NCBI GenBank assembly: GCA_028826165.1
Contig: JAPDFW010000055.1
Coordinates: forward strand, 451,501 to 515,500
From: Anaeramoeba ignava
Lineage: Eukaryota; Metamonada; Anaeramoebidae
Length of the DNA stretch: 64,000 nt
Reading direction: 5' to 3'
A model generated the notes under the pieces. It ran no database searches and was not told the origin of the DNA. It saw only the letters and a list, made by a program, of their open reading frames with translations. This document shows, piece by piece, positions 24,788 to 37,971 of this stretch. Each line of letters begins with the position of its first letter. Within the stretch, counting starts at the first letter, position 1. A program made the position numbers and the translations under genes.

Positions 24788-27700
24788 ATGGGCAAGTTTA
24801 TTTCTTTATTTTCAATCTACTTTTTTTCAATTCTTTTTTTAAATTACAGTAAGAAAATAAAAATAAAAATAAAAAAAAAATTTATTTTGGATTAACAAAA
24901 ACAAAATGGAAATGTCTTTTTTTTTTTTCTTTTAAAAATATTATTTGTAAATTAATGGTTTGTTGTTTTTTTTGTTGATTGTTTTTTTGCTTTTTAGAAA
25001 TTATTTGTGATGCTTATCTTCCTCCAAACATTTCAGAATTATTAAGTAATGAAAACTATTATTTTGAATCAGGAACAAACTATAATTTTGCTGAGAGTGC
25101 TGCTTCTAATTTTATGAATGTAAAATTTTGTTACATCTTTTCGAATTAAATAATTACCTTTTCTTTTATTTTGATCTTTTCACAGATTTCATATTTTTTT
25201 CCATATTTAATTTAAATATTTTGGATATTTTGGATATTTAATTTGGATATTTAATTTGGATATTTAATTTAAATATTTAATTTGGATATTTAATTTGGAT
25301 ATTTAATTTGGATATTTAATTTAAATATTTAATTTAGATATTTAATTTAGATATTTAATTTAGATATTTAATTTTAGATATTTAATTTAGATATTTAATT
25401 TAGATATTTTATTTAGATATTTAATTTAGATATTTAATTTAGATATTTAATTTAGATATTTAATTTGAATATTTAATTTAAATATTTTCTTTAAATATTT
25501 AATTTGAATATTTAATTTAGATATTTAATTTGGATATTTAATTCAGATATTTAATTTGGATATTTAATTTGGATATTTAATTTGGATATTTAATTTGGAT
25601 ATTTAATTTAAATATTTAATTTGAATATTTAATTTGGATATTTAATTTAGATATTTAATTTGAATATTTAATTTGGATATTTAATTTAAATATTTAATTT
25701 AAATATTTAATTTAGATATTTAATTTAGATATTTAATTTAGATATTTAATTTAAATATTTAATTTAGATATTTAATTTAAATATTTAATTTAGATATTTA
25801 ATTTAGATAATTAATTTAGATATTTAATTTAGATATTTAATTTAAATATTTAATAATTTGGATATTTAATTTGGATATTTAATTTAGATATTTTCTTTTA
25901 TTTTATTTAATAGATCTCAATTTCATGCAACGAAACTCTTGATAAAAAAACTAAAATGTTAGGAGTACTTAATGTAATTAAAAAGAAAAAAGAAAAAATT
26001 TCTCTTTTTTTTTTTGATTTAATTTATTTTGATTTAATAGTTCATAAACTGTTCAAATATTGTTATTAATGCTTCATCTTGTGGGGATAAATTGGAAATC
26101 AGACCAGAAATTACTATTGAACAAGAAAGTGATATCTCTTTTGTTAGTGTAGTATTTCTTCCATCAGCTATAATTCAATCATTTGATTCAAGTGTTCAAT
26201 TATTGGATTGTGATATAAATCAACTTACTGAAACTGGAAATTTTATTGATGGTCATGATTCTCATTTCTTTATTAAATCTTTGAATACTTCAAATTATGC
26301 TTCTCTTCAAACTCTTTATTTTGATTCTGAAGATAATCCAAATTCAAGTTTAACATTAGATAGTTGTGATGGAAATTTTAATTTAATAGTGGATGCAGTT
26401 AAAACAACTTTGATTGATTGTGCTCCTTTAGAAATGACAATCCAAAATACAAATTTATCTCTTAATAGTTCTTATATTCAAATCAATGATTTAAATCTTG
26501 TTAATTCTTATTTCGAAATGATAAATTCATCTCTCAAAAATTTAATTCTTTCAGGAAATTCTTCAATTTCTGGTGATACTTTGAATATTTCTGAATCACT
26601 TTCTTTTGTTGGAGATAATTCTCAATTGAAAGTTATCAATGCATCTGTTTATTTTAATGGAACAAGTTTTTCAAGTGATGAAACTTCAGTTCAAATTCAA
26701 AAAAATTTTTCTATTTTTTCTACAACTTGCACTGTTCAATCAACAAATCTTTATTTGATAGTTAATAACACAAATTTGCAAATTAATTATTCAATTTCAA
26801 TTAAAAGAATTGATTTTATTGGTGATACTTTATTACATGGTTCAGCAATTCTTCAAGTTTCAAATCAAATTTTTTTCAATGAATCAGGAATTAAAACAAT
26901 TTATTCTCCTTTAAATATCTTAAATTTAATAAATTCAGTAACTTATTCTGGAAATGATAACTTCATTTATTTATACAATGATTTCTTTATTGATACTTCT
27001 CTTACTTCAATTCAACTTCCTGGTATTTATTCAGAAAATAATGAATCAATTTTAGGATTATATTCTGATACTATTAATACAAATTATTCAATTCCATTTC
27101 TTGAAATTAATGGAGGAAATATTTCTGGAAACAATAATTTCCTTATTGTTGAAGATAATATAAGTTTCAATGGAAATTCATTAATAATAAATAATATTCA
27201 AATTGATTCACAAAAAACAAATTTTATTGAAAATGGAATAATTCAATTCCAAAATTCTTATTTATACTCAAAATCATCAAAATTTCAACAAGATTCAAAT
27301 TTCACAATTTTTGGAAATGGTCTTTTCTTTTCACAAGAATTAAATGATGAAGGTATTTTGATAATTGATAATATATTTGGAGGTAAAAATATTCAAATTC
27401 AAGAAAATGGAGATTTAAAACTTTCAAATATCAATTCTTCAAATTTCCAAAATTCAAATGTTGTTTTAAATGGAAGTTTAATGATTGAAAATTCAATAAT
27501 TTCTGATCCTTTTGATTCTTTGATTTCTAATTCTGCAAATCAATTCCCATTAACCATTATCAACTCTCAAATTTCTTTTTCCAATAATCAATTTGATTTT
27601 CCTTCTTTACAAATGATAAATTCAAGTTTAACTAATTTAAATTCAAGTTTAAAAGATCTTTTCCTTGAAGGAAATAATGCTTTGAATATTTCTGATATTA

Positions 27701-30700
27701 CTTTCCAAAACGGAATGATTCAAATGAAAGAAAATTCAAATTCATTTCTTGATATTTCTTCAACTAATATTAAATTTGGTTCTTATTCAGGATTAGAATT
27801 AACTTCAAATTCAACTCTTACAATTTTTTCTTCTGATAATTCATTTCTTAATTTCTCTTTTTATGATGAAAACAATTTAACATTTTCAATTCCCAATGAT
27901 TCATTACTTAAATTAGAAAATATTAATATTGATATTGATGGAAATTCAATAACTGATCTTAGTGGAAATATTTCAGTTAATCAATCTATTTTAAGAATTT
28001 ATAATTTCCAAAATGGATTTATTGGAGTATTGAATGTTATTGATTCAAATTCAGAAGTTAAATTAGAAAGTGATATTAATATCAAAATTCTCAATTTATT
28101 TAAAGGAAAGCTTAGTTTCACAAAAATTTCAACAACAGATAATGATTCATATCTTATTTTTGGAGATGGAACTGATCAAGCAATTATTAATGAAGATTCC
28201 ATTTCTGAATCAATAATTTATTCAACAACAGGAGGAATAATTGAAATCAATAATAATTCAATTTTTGATAATGTCCTTTTTGATATTCGAAATGATTCAC
28301 ATCTTATCATCAAAACATTCAATCTTACAAATTCAAGATATGCATCAAAAATCAAAAATCATGGATATATTACAATAAATCCTTATTATGTTTCATTAAA
28401 CAATCCAAAAAAAGATGAAAACTGTTTCGAAGAAGAATTAAATTATATTTATTTCAATTTTTCTGTTATTAATGAAGAAAATGGAATTATTAATTGTTCT
28501 GAAAATACTCAATTTAATCAATTATTTTCTTCATCTGGTCTTATTCAAACATCAAAAAATTTAGTTTTTGAAAATGGATTGATTTTAAATGAAACAGGAA
28601 AAATTGAAGTATTAGAAAGTTTACAACAAAATATTTCTATTTTCGGAAATTTAGAAATTTATGGAAATTCAGAAATTAAATTTGCTAATATTTCTGTAAA
28701 TGATTCAATAATCATTTCAAATCCTTCAGATTTCACAAATATTTTCAAATTCAAGTTTAACTTCAAAATCTTTTGTTTGTAATTCAGAATCTGAGATTTC
28801 TTTATCAAATTCTACTTTCAATACTCAAGAATTTTTGAATAATGGAACTTTTTTGATTGATTCATCAATTTTTTCATCTTCTATAAATGGTTATAATTAT
28901 GGAAATTTTTCTGTAAACAATTCTGATGTTTTTTTCCAAAAATTAGAAAGTTATGGAGATTTTCAATTCAATAATTCCAATTTAACTCTTAATGATAATT
29001 CATTTTTGAATAATACAAATAATATTTTTGGAATATCATATTTCATAAATTCAATTATTGAAATTATTGATGAAAAACTTTTAAGTTTTAATGGAAATTA
29101 TATGATTGAAGATGGAGGTTCAATTTTAGGAGAATTCAAAATTGAAGAAAATTCAAATATAACTTTATTATTAGAAGAGAATAATAATACTTATTTATCA
29201 ATTAATCATCAACCTCAAATACAAGGAAAATTATATTTAAATTTACTTCGATACTCAGAAGATCAACCAAGATATTATCCATATAAAGCAATTTATTTAC
29301 TTAATTCTTTCAATTTTTCATCAGAACAACTTGAATCAAATGATGAACAATTTATTGAAATAAATCAAGATGAAAATTGGATTATTGCACAAGTTAAAGG
29401 ATGTAAAAAAGGAAAATATAGTAATGATTTTGATCAAGAATGTAAAGATTGTTCTGAAGGAGAATATAATAATGAAACTGGAGCAACTTCTTGTAAAAAA
29501 TGTCCATCAGGATATATTTCCAATCAAAAAGGAAAAGAAGAATGTGAACCTTGTAATGAAGGTTATTATCAACCAAACACTGGACAAAGCTTTTGTTTTG
29601 AATGTCAACCAGGAACACATGCACCTCATAATGGTTCAGATCATTGTCAAGAATGTCCAGGAGGAGAATATAATTATAATAATGCTTCAACAACTTGTGA
29701 AGTATGTGGAGCAGGAAATTATAGTGATAATCCAACAAAATGTGATTTTTGTCCATTAGGGAAATATAATCCAAAAGAAGGATCTACACTTTGTTATAAT
29801 TGTTCTATTGGAACATATTCAAATCAAAAAGGAAAAACATTTTGCAAAGCATGTGATGTTGATACATATCAAGATGAAATTGGAAAAGAATCATGTAAAG
29901 TTTGTCCTGAAAATTCAGAAACAAATGGATATGGAGCAACAAGTATTAATGATTGTGTTTGTTCACTTGGATATTATGGAATTGCAAGTAAATTATGTGA
30001 AGTTTGTCCTGAAGGAAGTTTATGTAATGATATTGGAATTGTTATTCCTTATGCCAAAGAAGGATATTGGCATTCAAAAGCTGATCCAACAAATTATCTT
30101 GAATGTGCAGTAAAAGAAGCATGTCCTGGAGGAGGAACTGATATTTGTAATAAAAATATTGGATATAGTGGTAATTTATGTGCAGTTTGTTTGAAAGGAT
30201 TTTATAAATTTGGAAGTCAATGTATGAAATGTCCAAATAATCAAAAAAATCGATTAATTCTTGTTGGATTGTTTATTATTTTGCTTTGTTTATTTCTTTT
30301 CATTATTGCAAGAAAAATTCGAAATTATTTTGCATCTTTTAGTATTATGTTTTCTTTCTTTCAAGTTTTAGCTGTTATTTCAGGACTTAAATTAAATTGG
30401 CCAGGATCTCTTGAAACAACTTGGAGATCAATTTCATTATTTAATTTCAATATTGATTATCTTGCAGTTGAATGTAGTTTACAATTAAGTTATACACAAA
30501 AATGGATATTATGTATGATTTTTCCATTTATTATTCTTGCAGTATTATTGATTGTTTATTTAATTGCTTTTCTTCCATTCTAAATTAATTGAGAAATGTG
30601 GAGCAGGATTTATGAGAAAATTTCCAAGATTTTGTTCAAAACCAACAAGAAAAACAACTAATAAATATATTTATCCTTTTTCTTGGATAAAATTCAAAAT

Positions 30701-31883
30701 TAGTCAAATATTTACACATGGATTTAGCAAACAAAAACGCAAAACTCTTTACAATAATTTGATAAATTCATATACAACAATTCTTTCATTTATTTATTTA
30801 TTCATTTCTTTTAAAGCTCTTCAAATCTTTGATTGCAAAAAACAAACAAGTGGAGTTTATACATTTGAAGGAGATCCATCACTTTTTTGTTATGAAAAAT
30901 GGTGGAAAGATTTACTTCCATGGGCAATCGTTTGTTTAATTGTTTATGTTATTGGAATTCCAGTTATTTTCATTATCCTTTTTTTCGTTTCTTCTAAAAA
31001 ACTTGATGAAAAAACTTTTGATTTAAGATTTGGATTATTATGTTCAAGATATACCAAAAGATGGTTTTTTTGGGAAATATTTATTATGATTCGAAAACTA
31101 TTTTTGATCATTTCTCAATTATTCATTTCTTTTGATTCAATTTTTCAATCAGTAATTTGTGTTATTGTTCTTCTTTGTGCACTTGTTTTTCAAGTTAATT
31201 CAAAACCTTTTGTTTCAGATCGCCATAACAAACTTGAATTTGTTTTAATTTGTTTTTCAGAAATAATTCTTTTTTCTGGAATGATTTTTGCTTCAAATGA
31301 TTTAGAAAGAACAAGTGGAAGAGGAATATTAGCAACAGCTATTATTGCAATAATTTGGATATCATTTTCAATTCTTATTATTATGATTTTATATGAAATT
31401 CGACACAGAGTTAGAGTTAAAAAAGGAAAAGAAATTGATGAAATTAAAAAATCTGATTCAATTTCAAGTGGACAAAGTATTCTTAAATTTTTAGATTCCA
31501 AACCTTCATTTTTATTACTTTGGAATTGGATTCTTGAAAGTTCTGAACATAAAAATAAATTACAAAAAGAATTTTTTCAACAAATCAAAGATTTTTACAA
31601 TTCAAATCAAACTTATCAACAAAAATTAAATATTGATGAATTTTGGGAATCATTTTTAACAAAATGGAAAGATTCTTTTTATCCTATTATTCAATTATGG
31701 TTTCTTCAAGCTTCAATTCAAGAAAAAATTCAATTTATGAGAATTTTATCAAAAATTCATTTTGAAAGTTTTCTTTATTTAAAATCAAATTCAACCAAAA
31801 AAGAAAGAAGAAAAACAAGAAGACTTTCAATTCAATATTTCAAACAAAATCTTCTTTTCATTCCTCAAACAAATGCAAATTAA
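24788..31883 (+). CDS. Giant surface-type membrane protein, copy 2, with two frame breaks
   Basis: Exons 24788..24848, 24998..25119, 25914..25973 and 26041..31883 match copy 1 in phase. The ectodomain, Cys-rich repeats and membrane domain are almost identical to copy 1. The copy also holds ~1.13 kb (27634-28762) of ectodomain missing from copy 1. The frame is broken twice. Near 28742-28746 there is one base too many, giving a stop at 28780-28782. At 30575-30576 an extra C turns the copy 1 FLHSKLIEK segment into FLPF and a stop at 30581-30583. If both are sequencing errors the product would be about 2,027 residues. If real, this is a recent pseudogene. Because the rest of the frame is undamaged over thousands of bases, error or very recent inactivation are both plausible. 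Confidence 0.8.
25120..25913 (+). repeat. Intron 2 of surface-protein copy 2, ATTTAATTTAGAT 12-mer array
   Basis: A 794-bp intron in which ~55 copies of a 12-bp unit (TATTTAATTTAG/G/A-A) fill 25200-25890. The matching intron of copy 1 (17037-17178) is 142 bp and has no such array. Confidence 0.9.
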
Positions 31884-32028
31884 GAAAGAAATAAAAAAGG
31901 AAAAATGGAATTACTTCTTCAAAATGTTTCCTCAAAAAAATTGGAATGAATTTTTTTTCTGTTTGAGTTTTTCAATTTCAATAAAAATAAAAAATTAAAT
32001 CAAAAAAAATATTTTTCCTTCTTTTCTT

Positions 32029-32841
32029 TCAATCATCAAAATATTTGAAAATTGATTCCATAGCATTTGGAGTACTTTCTGAATGTTCTAAAGTTCCAGC
32101 TGAAACTCTAAATTCTCCATTTGATTTAAGTTTTGTATCTAAAGGTTTTTCAGAACAAATCCAATGTTTACTTTTCTTTTCCAAAATATCATAACCATTA
32201 TCTGATCTAATTCTTATAAGTGCATCAGTAAATGCTATTTTCTTTATTCTTTCTAATCCTTTAATATCACTTGAAATTAAATCAGATGTATCAAAACCTC
32301 CTCTACTATGTGCAACAATATAAATATCTTTTGCTGGACATTTCATTACAATTTCATTCCAAATATATTGAAGATGATTAACTTTTTGATTTGTAATTTT
32401 TGGCATTTTTTCATTTGGATTTGCAATTATTACTGAATATCCTTTTTGAATTGCATTTTCAACAAAAGGAATCATTGAACCTCTATTTAAACCTTGAGTA
32501 ACACAAAATTTTCTTGTCCAAATACCAGGTCTAACTTCACCAGAACCTTGAACAAGAATTAATAATTTATCTTCATTTTGATAAAGATTTTGAGATTGAA
32601 AAATTTTAACTTTTTTTGATTTTTTGTTTTCTTCTAATTCAAAAGGAATCATTATTTCTTCCATTTTTAAATTTGATTTCAAATATTCCTCAACATATTC
32701 TATTATATGAATTGATACTTTTTGTAATTCTTTTCCATTTGAATAATGAAAAATTTCACCATTTTTAATATAAACAATTCTATTTTCAGAATTGATTGTT
32801 AATCCCATTTTTTTTAATTCTTCCATTATTTTTTTTTTCAA
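32029..32841 (-). CDS. Arb2/FAM172-like alpha/beta-hydrolase-fold protein
   Basis: Single exon, 270 residues. The core matches the Arb2 domain: LILVQGSGEVRPGIW, then RGSMIPFVENAIQKGYSVIIANPN, then IYIVAHSRGGFD (nucleophile-elbow-like Ser) and KIAFTDA. Family members include fission-yeast Arb2 (Argonaute siRNA chaperone complex) and animal FAM172A/ARB2A, tied to co-transcriptional splicing and chromatin. No signal peptide is visible. It is divergent from the RhoGEF gene, with 120 bp between the starts. Identification rests on the block order and the glycine-rich first motif. The N-terminal ~90 residues are typical extra sequence. Confidence 0.82.
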   Translation of the reverse strand: MKKKIMEELKKMGLTINSENRIVYIKNGEIFHYSNGKELQKVSIHIIEYVEEYLKSNLKMEEIMIPFELEENKKSKKVKIFQSQNLYQNEDKLLILVQGSGEVRPGIWTRKFCVTQGLNRGSMIPFVENAIQKGYSVIIANPNEKMPKITNQKVNHLQYIWNEIVMKCPAKDIYIVAHSRGGFDTSDLISSDIKGLERIKKIAFTDALIRIRSDNGYDILEKKSKHWICSEKPLDTKLKSNGEFRVSAGTLEHSESTPNAMESIFKYFDD

Positions 32842-32961
32842 ATTAAAAAAGGAAAAAATGAATTTTAATTTTTTTCATTTTTTTTTTTAATTTTTTAATT
32901 TATTTTTTAATTAATTTTTTAATTAATTTTTTAATTAATTTTTTAATTTATTTTTTAATTA

Positions 32962-35900
32962 ATGAATACAGATTCAGAAGAAGATTCTTTTAACGATCAA
33001 ATTGAGAGCAGTTTGTTATTATTTTTTTTAATTTAATTTGCTATTTAATTTAATTTAATTTAATTTAATTTAATTTAATTTAATTTAAGCTCTTGATTCA
33101 CAAATTATTGAAGCTGATACTTCAAATTTATCAGAATATTCAGATCTTCCAATTCCTGTATCACAAAGAGATCATATTGCATTTGAAATTTTAACAACCG
33201 AAAGAACTTATGTTAGAAATTTACAAATACTTGTAAATGTAAGTTAATTTTTCATTTAAAAATTAAATTAAAAATTCAATTTAAAAATTAAAATATTTCT
33301 TTTTAGGATGTTTTAAATGAACTTAAAAATGCAATTCGTTCTGAAAAACCAATTATTAAAGCAAAACATATTCCCATTATTTTTTCAAATATTGAAGAAA
33401 TTCTTCATGTATTTGATTTAAATTAAAAAAAAAATTTTTTAAAATTTAATATAAAATTTATAAATTATCATTTTTTTTTTAAAGATTAATCTAGGATTAC
33501 TCAATGAATTAGAAAGAAGTATTTGGAATTGGTCAAATGAAACAAAAATTGGAAATTTTTTTATTAAACTTGTAAACAAAAAATATTTTTCAAAAAAGAA
33601 TATTTTATATTTTAAATTTTAATTTGAATTTCTTTAAAATCAAAAAAAAAAATAATTTAAAGATGCCTGCTTTATCTTCATATAGTAAATATATAAATGG
33701 TTATAATCAAGCAAGTCAAACTCTTGAAAAATATTCCAAAAATTCAAGATTTAATATATGGGCTCAAGTAATAAATTCAAATTCATTTACAAATTTATTT
33801 ACAAATTCATTTACAAATTTAAATTCATTTACAAATTCAAATTCATTTACAAATTTAAATTTATTTACAAATTTAAATTCATTTACAAATTCATTTACAA
33901 ATTTAAATTCATTTACAAATTCAAATTCATTTACAAATTTAAATTCATTTACAAATTCAAATTCATTTACAAATTCAAATTCATTTACAAATTCAAATTC
34001 ATTTACAAATTTAAATTCATTTACAAATTCAAATTCATTTACAAATTTAAATTCATTTACAAATTAAAATTCATTTACAAATTTAAATTTATTTACAAAT
34101 TCAAATTTATTTACAAATTTAAATTCATTTACAAATTCAAATTCATTTACAAATTCATTTACAAATTCATTTACAAATTTAAATTCATTTACAAATTTAA
34201 ATTCATTTACAAATTCAAATTCATTTACAAATTCAAATTCATTTACAAATTCAAATTCATTTACAAATTTAAATTCATTTACAAATTTAAATTCATTTAC
34301 AAATTCAAATTCATTTACAAATTCAAATTCATTTACAAATTCATTTACAAATTTAAATTCATTTACAAATTCATTTACAAATTCAAATTCATTTACAAAT
34401 TCAAATTCATTTACAAATTTAAATTCATTTACAAATTTAAATTCATTTACAAATTCAAATTCATTTACAAATTCAAATTCATTTACAAATTTAAATTCAT
34501 TTACAAATTTAAATTCATTTACAAATTCATTTACAAATTTAAATTCATTTACAAATTTAAATTCATTTACAAATTCATTTACAAATTCAAATTCATTTAC
34601 AAATTTAAATTCATTTACAAATTCATTTACAAATTTAAATTCATTTACAAATTCAAATTCATTTACAAATTCATTTACAAATTCATTTACAAATTTAAAT
34701 TCATTTACAAATTCAAATTCATTTACAAATTTAAATTCATTTACAAATTTAAATTCATTTACAAATTTAAATTCATTTACAAATTTAAATTCATTTACAA
34801 ATCCAAATTTATTTACAAATCCAAATTCATTTACAAATTTAAATTCATTTACAAATTTAAATTCATTTACAAATTCAAATTCATTTACAAATTTAAATTT
34901 AAATTCAAATTCATTTACAAATCCAAATTCATTTACAAATTCAAATTCATTTACAAATTCAAATTCATTTACAAATTTAAATTCATTTACAAATTCAAAT
35001 TCATTTACAAATTCAAATTCATTTACAAATTTATTTACAAATTCAAATTTATTTACAAATTCATTTACAAATTCAAATTCATTTACAAATTCAAATTCAT
35101 TTACAAATTTAAATTCATTTACAAATTTAAATTCAAATTCAAATTCATTTACAAATTCAAATTCAAATTTATTTACAAATTTAAATTCATTTACAAATTT
35201 AAATTTATTTACAAATTTAAATTCATTTACAAATTCAAATTCATTTACAAATTCAAATTTAAATTCATTTACAAATTCAAATTTAAATTCATTTACAAAT
35301 TAAAATTCAAATTCAAATTCATTTACAAATCCAAATTCATTTACAAATTCAAATTCAAATTCAAATTCAAAATCAAAATTCAAATCAAAATCAAAATCAA
35401 AATTAAATTCAAAATTTAAAATTCAAATCCAAATTCAAATTAAATTTAAAATCAAATTCAAAATTTATAATTAATTTTTTTATCTGATTTTATTTCAGGA
35501 AAAGAAAAAGCAATATAATGGATTAAATTTAACTAGCTTTTTAATTATGCCTGTTCAAAGACTTCCAAGATATAAATTACTATTATCAGTTTGATTTCTT
35601 TATTAAAAATCCAAACTGTTTAAACAAAATGAAATTTATTATTTATTTTTTTTTTGGAATATTAATTATTAGGATCTTGTTAAGCATACTGATAAATCTC
35701 ATTGTGATTATCAAGATTTACTTGATGCAGAAGAAACTGTTCTTCAACTTAATACTTTTGTGAATGAATTTATGAGAGAAAGAGATAATATGATGAAACT
35801 AAAACAAATTCAACAAAAATTTTCAACAAGACATCTTGTAATTTTTTGAAAGAAAAAGAAAAAGAAAAAGAAAAAGAAAATTTTTTTGTTCATTTCATTT

Positions 35901-36859
35901 CATGTAATTGTTTAATTTTCTGTTGATTTTTTTTAGAAAGATTTAGTTTCGTCTTCAAGAAGATTTATTTGTGAAGGTCCTTTAATGAAAGTTTCAAGAA
36001 AAAAAGATTTAAAACGAACATTCTTTCTTTTTAATGATCTTCTACTTTATGGAACAAAATTAGGAGCTAGTTATCAAGTATTTAGATGATATTTTATTTT
36101 TTAAACAATTTTTTTTCCAATAATAATATTAATATTATTATTATTTATTTTTTAGTTACATCGAAGAATGGAATTAAAAAATACAAGAGTTCAAAATATT
36201 GAAGATACAAAAGGTAATTTTAATTTTAAATTTTAATATTTAAATGAAATTTAATTTTAATTCAAAAATTCTTTGTATTTTTAGAATTCAAAAATGCTTT
36301 TATAATTAGAAATTCAAGTAAATCTTTTCCTGTTTATGCAAAAAATTTAGATGAGAAACAAAAATGGTTCAAATTATTAACTGAAGCAATTCAAGAAATA
36401 CAAAATAAATCAAATCCTTCTCAAATTTATACAACAGAAGCACCTATTTGGATTCGTAATAATACAACCAATACATGCATGATTTGTCAACGTTCATTTT
36501 CAACATGGAGAAGAAAAGTTTGTTATATTTTTATATTTTTAAAAAGAATCAAATCAATTAAAATTTATTTTATTATTTTATTATTATTTTTTTTTTAGCA
36601 TCATTGTAGAAAATGTGGTTTTATTGTTTGTTCTTCTTGTTCTTCTAGAAAACTTTTATTAAAATATATTGATAGAAAAAAATCTGTTCGTGTTTGTGAT
36701 AAATGTTTTCATCAATTAAATATTACTGATGAAAATCCAGAAGATGATTATTCAAATCAAAATCAAAATCAAAATTTCAAAATCAAAATCAAAATCAAAA
36801 TCAAAATCAAAATCAAAATCAAAATCAAAATCAAAATCAAAATCAAAATCAAAATCTAA
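32962..36859 (+). CDS. RhoGEF with DH, PH and FYVE domains (FGD-like)
   Basis: Eleven exons: 32962..33010, 33090..33238, 33307..33408, 33485..33571, 33663..33767, 35499..35588, 35673..35837, 35937..36077, 36156..36213, 36285..36517 and 36599..36859. All join in phase, about 479 residues. The DH domain starts near residue 40 (FEILTTERTYVRNLQIL) and has the CR3 hallmark LIMPVQRLPRYKLLLSDLVK. A PH domain follows (FICEGPLMKVSRKKDLKRTFFLFNDLLLYG ... KWFKLL). The FYVE zinc finger has TCMICQRSF, RRKHHCRKCG, CSSC and VRVCDKC. The RRKHHCRKCG motif fits PI3P binding, so the protein should activate a Rho/Rac/Cdc42 GTPase on endosomal membranes. After the FYVE the frame enters an AAATCA hexamer run and stops at 36857-36859. 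A parallel frame there reads NLNQNQ for a further ~450 bp, so the true C-terminus is unsure. Donors include GTTTGT twice. Confidence 0.9.
33768..35498 (+). repeat. RhoGEF intron 5, TTCATTTACAAATTCAAA array
   Basis: A 1,731-bp intron made of ~120 tandem or nested 12/18-bp units (ATTCATTTACAA, AATTTAAATTCATTTACA). It is open in two frames (KFIYKFIY and NSFTNLNS), which is why long repeat-only reading frames appear here. Splicing CAA to GAA around it restores the DH domain. Confidence 0.92.
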
Positions 36860-37850
36860 ATCAAAATCAAAATCAAAATCAAAACCAAAATCAAAATTTA
36901 AAACGAAACTCTAAGAAAAATTCAAAGAAAATTGCAAAAAAAAATTTAAAGAGAAATTCATGTCGAAATTTAAATCAAAAACAAAATTTAAATCAAAATC
37001 AAAATTTAAATCAAAGTATAAAGCGAAACTCATTCCAAAATTTAAATCGAAATTTAAGTCTCAATTTAAACAAAAATCCTAATTCAAATTTAAATCCAAA
37101 TCAAAATTTAAATCAAAATTTAAATCAAAATCAAAATTTAAATCAAAATTTAAATCAAAATCAAAATTTAAATCAAAATTTAAATCAAAATCAAAATTTA
37201 AATCAAAATCAAAATTTAAATCAAAATTTAAATCAAAATTTAAATTTAAATCAAAATCTAAATCAAAATTTAAATCAAAATTTAAATCAAAATCAAAATT
37301 TAAGTCTCAAATTCAAAATTTAAATTCAAATCAAAATTCAAATCAAAATTCAAATTTAAATTCAAATCAAAATCAAAATCAAAATTCAAATTTAAATTCA
37401 AATCGAAATCAAAATCAAAATCAAAATTTAAATCGAAATTTAAGTCTCAATTTAAACAAAAATCCTAATTCAAATTTAAATCAAAATCCAAATTTAAATC
37501 AAAATCCAAATCAAAATTTAAATCAAAATTTAAATCAAAATCCTAATACAAATTTAAATCAAAATTTAAATCTAAATCAAATTCAAATTCAAAATCAAAA
37601 TCTAAATCAAAATTTAAATCAAAATCGAAATCAAAATCAAAATGAAAATCAAAATCAAAATCAAAATTTAAATCGAAATTTAAATCAAAATCAAAATCAA
37701 AATCAAAATCCAAATTTAAATCGAAATTTAAGTCTCAATTTAAATCAAAATCAAAATACAAATTTAAATCGAAATTTAAGTCTCAAATCAAAATCAAATT
37801 TAAATCAAAATAAAATCCAAATTTAAATCAAAATCAAATTTAAAATCAAA
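36729..37850 (+). repeat. AAATCA / AATTTAAATCAA low-complexity tract at the RhoGEF 3' end
   Basis: Begins as pure AAATCA hexamers and becomes a 12-15 bp pattern that reads NLNQNQNLNQ in one frame from about 36780 to 37320. Less repetitive stretches (KRNSKKNSKKIAKKNLKRNS) suggest it was once, or still is, coding. It is interrupted by stops at 36857 and near 37320. No other gene is seen up to 37971. Confidence 0.7.
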
Positions 37851-37971
37851 ATTGAACAAAAATTAGATTATTTTTCTTGTTTGAATTGTATTCATATTTT
37901 TATTTCAATTTCCTTCATTATTAAAAAAAATAATAATAAAATGTTTTTCAAATTAACTTTTTTAAATAAAA

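Larger units (their letters stand above)
13302..32010 (+). repeat. Tandem segmental duplication of satellite, promoter block and surface-protein gene
   Basis: Unit 1 (about 13302-22200) and unit 2 (about 22236-32010) have the same order: satellite A array, ~400-bp promoter block, signal-peptide exon, two small exons, giant exon and a matching 3' flank. Coding identity is very high over kilobases, so the duplication is recent or has been homogenised by gene conversion. Confidence 0.9.

Noticed and set aside
33758..35419. 553-residue frame of KFIYKFIY repeats
   Set aside because: It lies wholly within RhoGEF intron 5. Splicing around it restores the DH domain, and the sequence is a simple tandem repeat with no stop in this frame.
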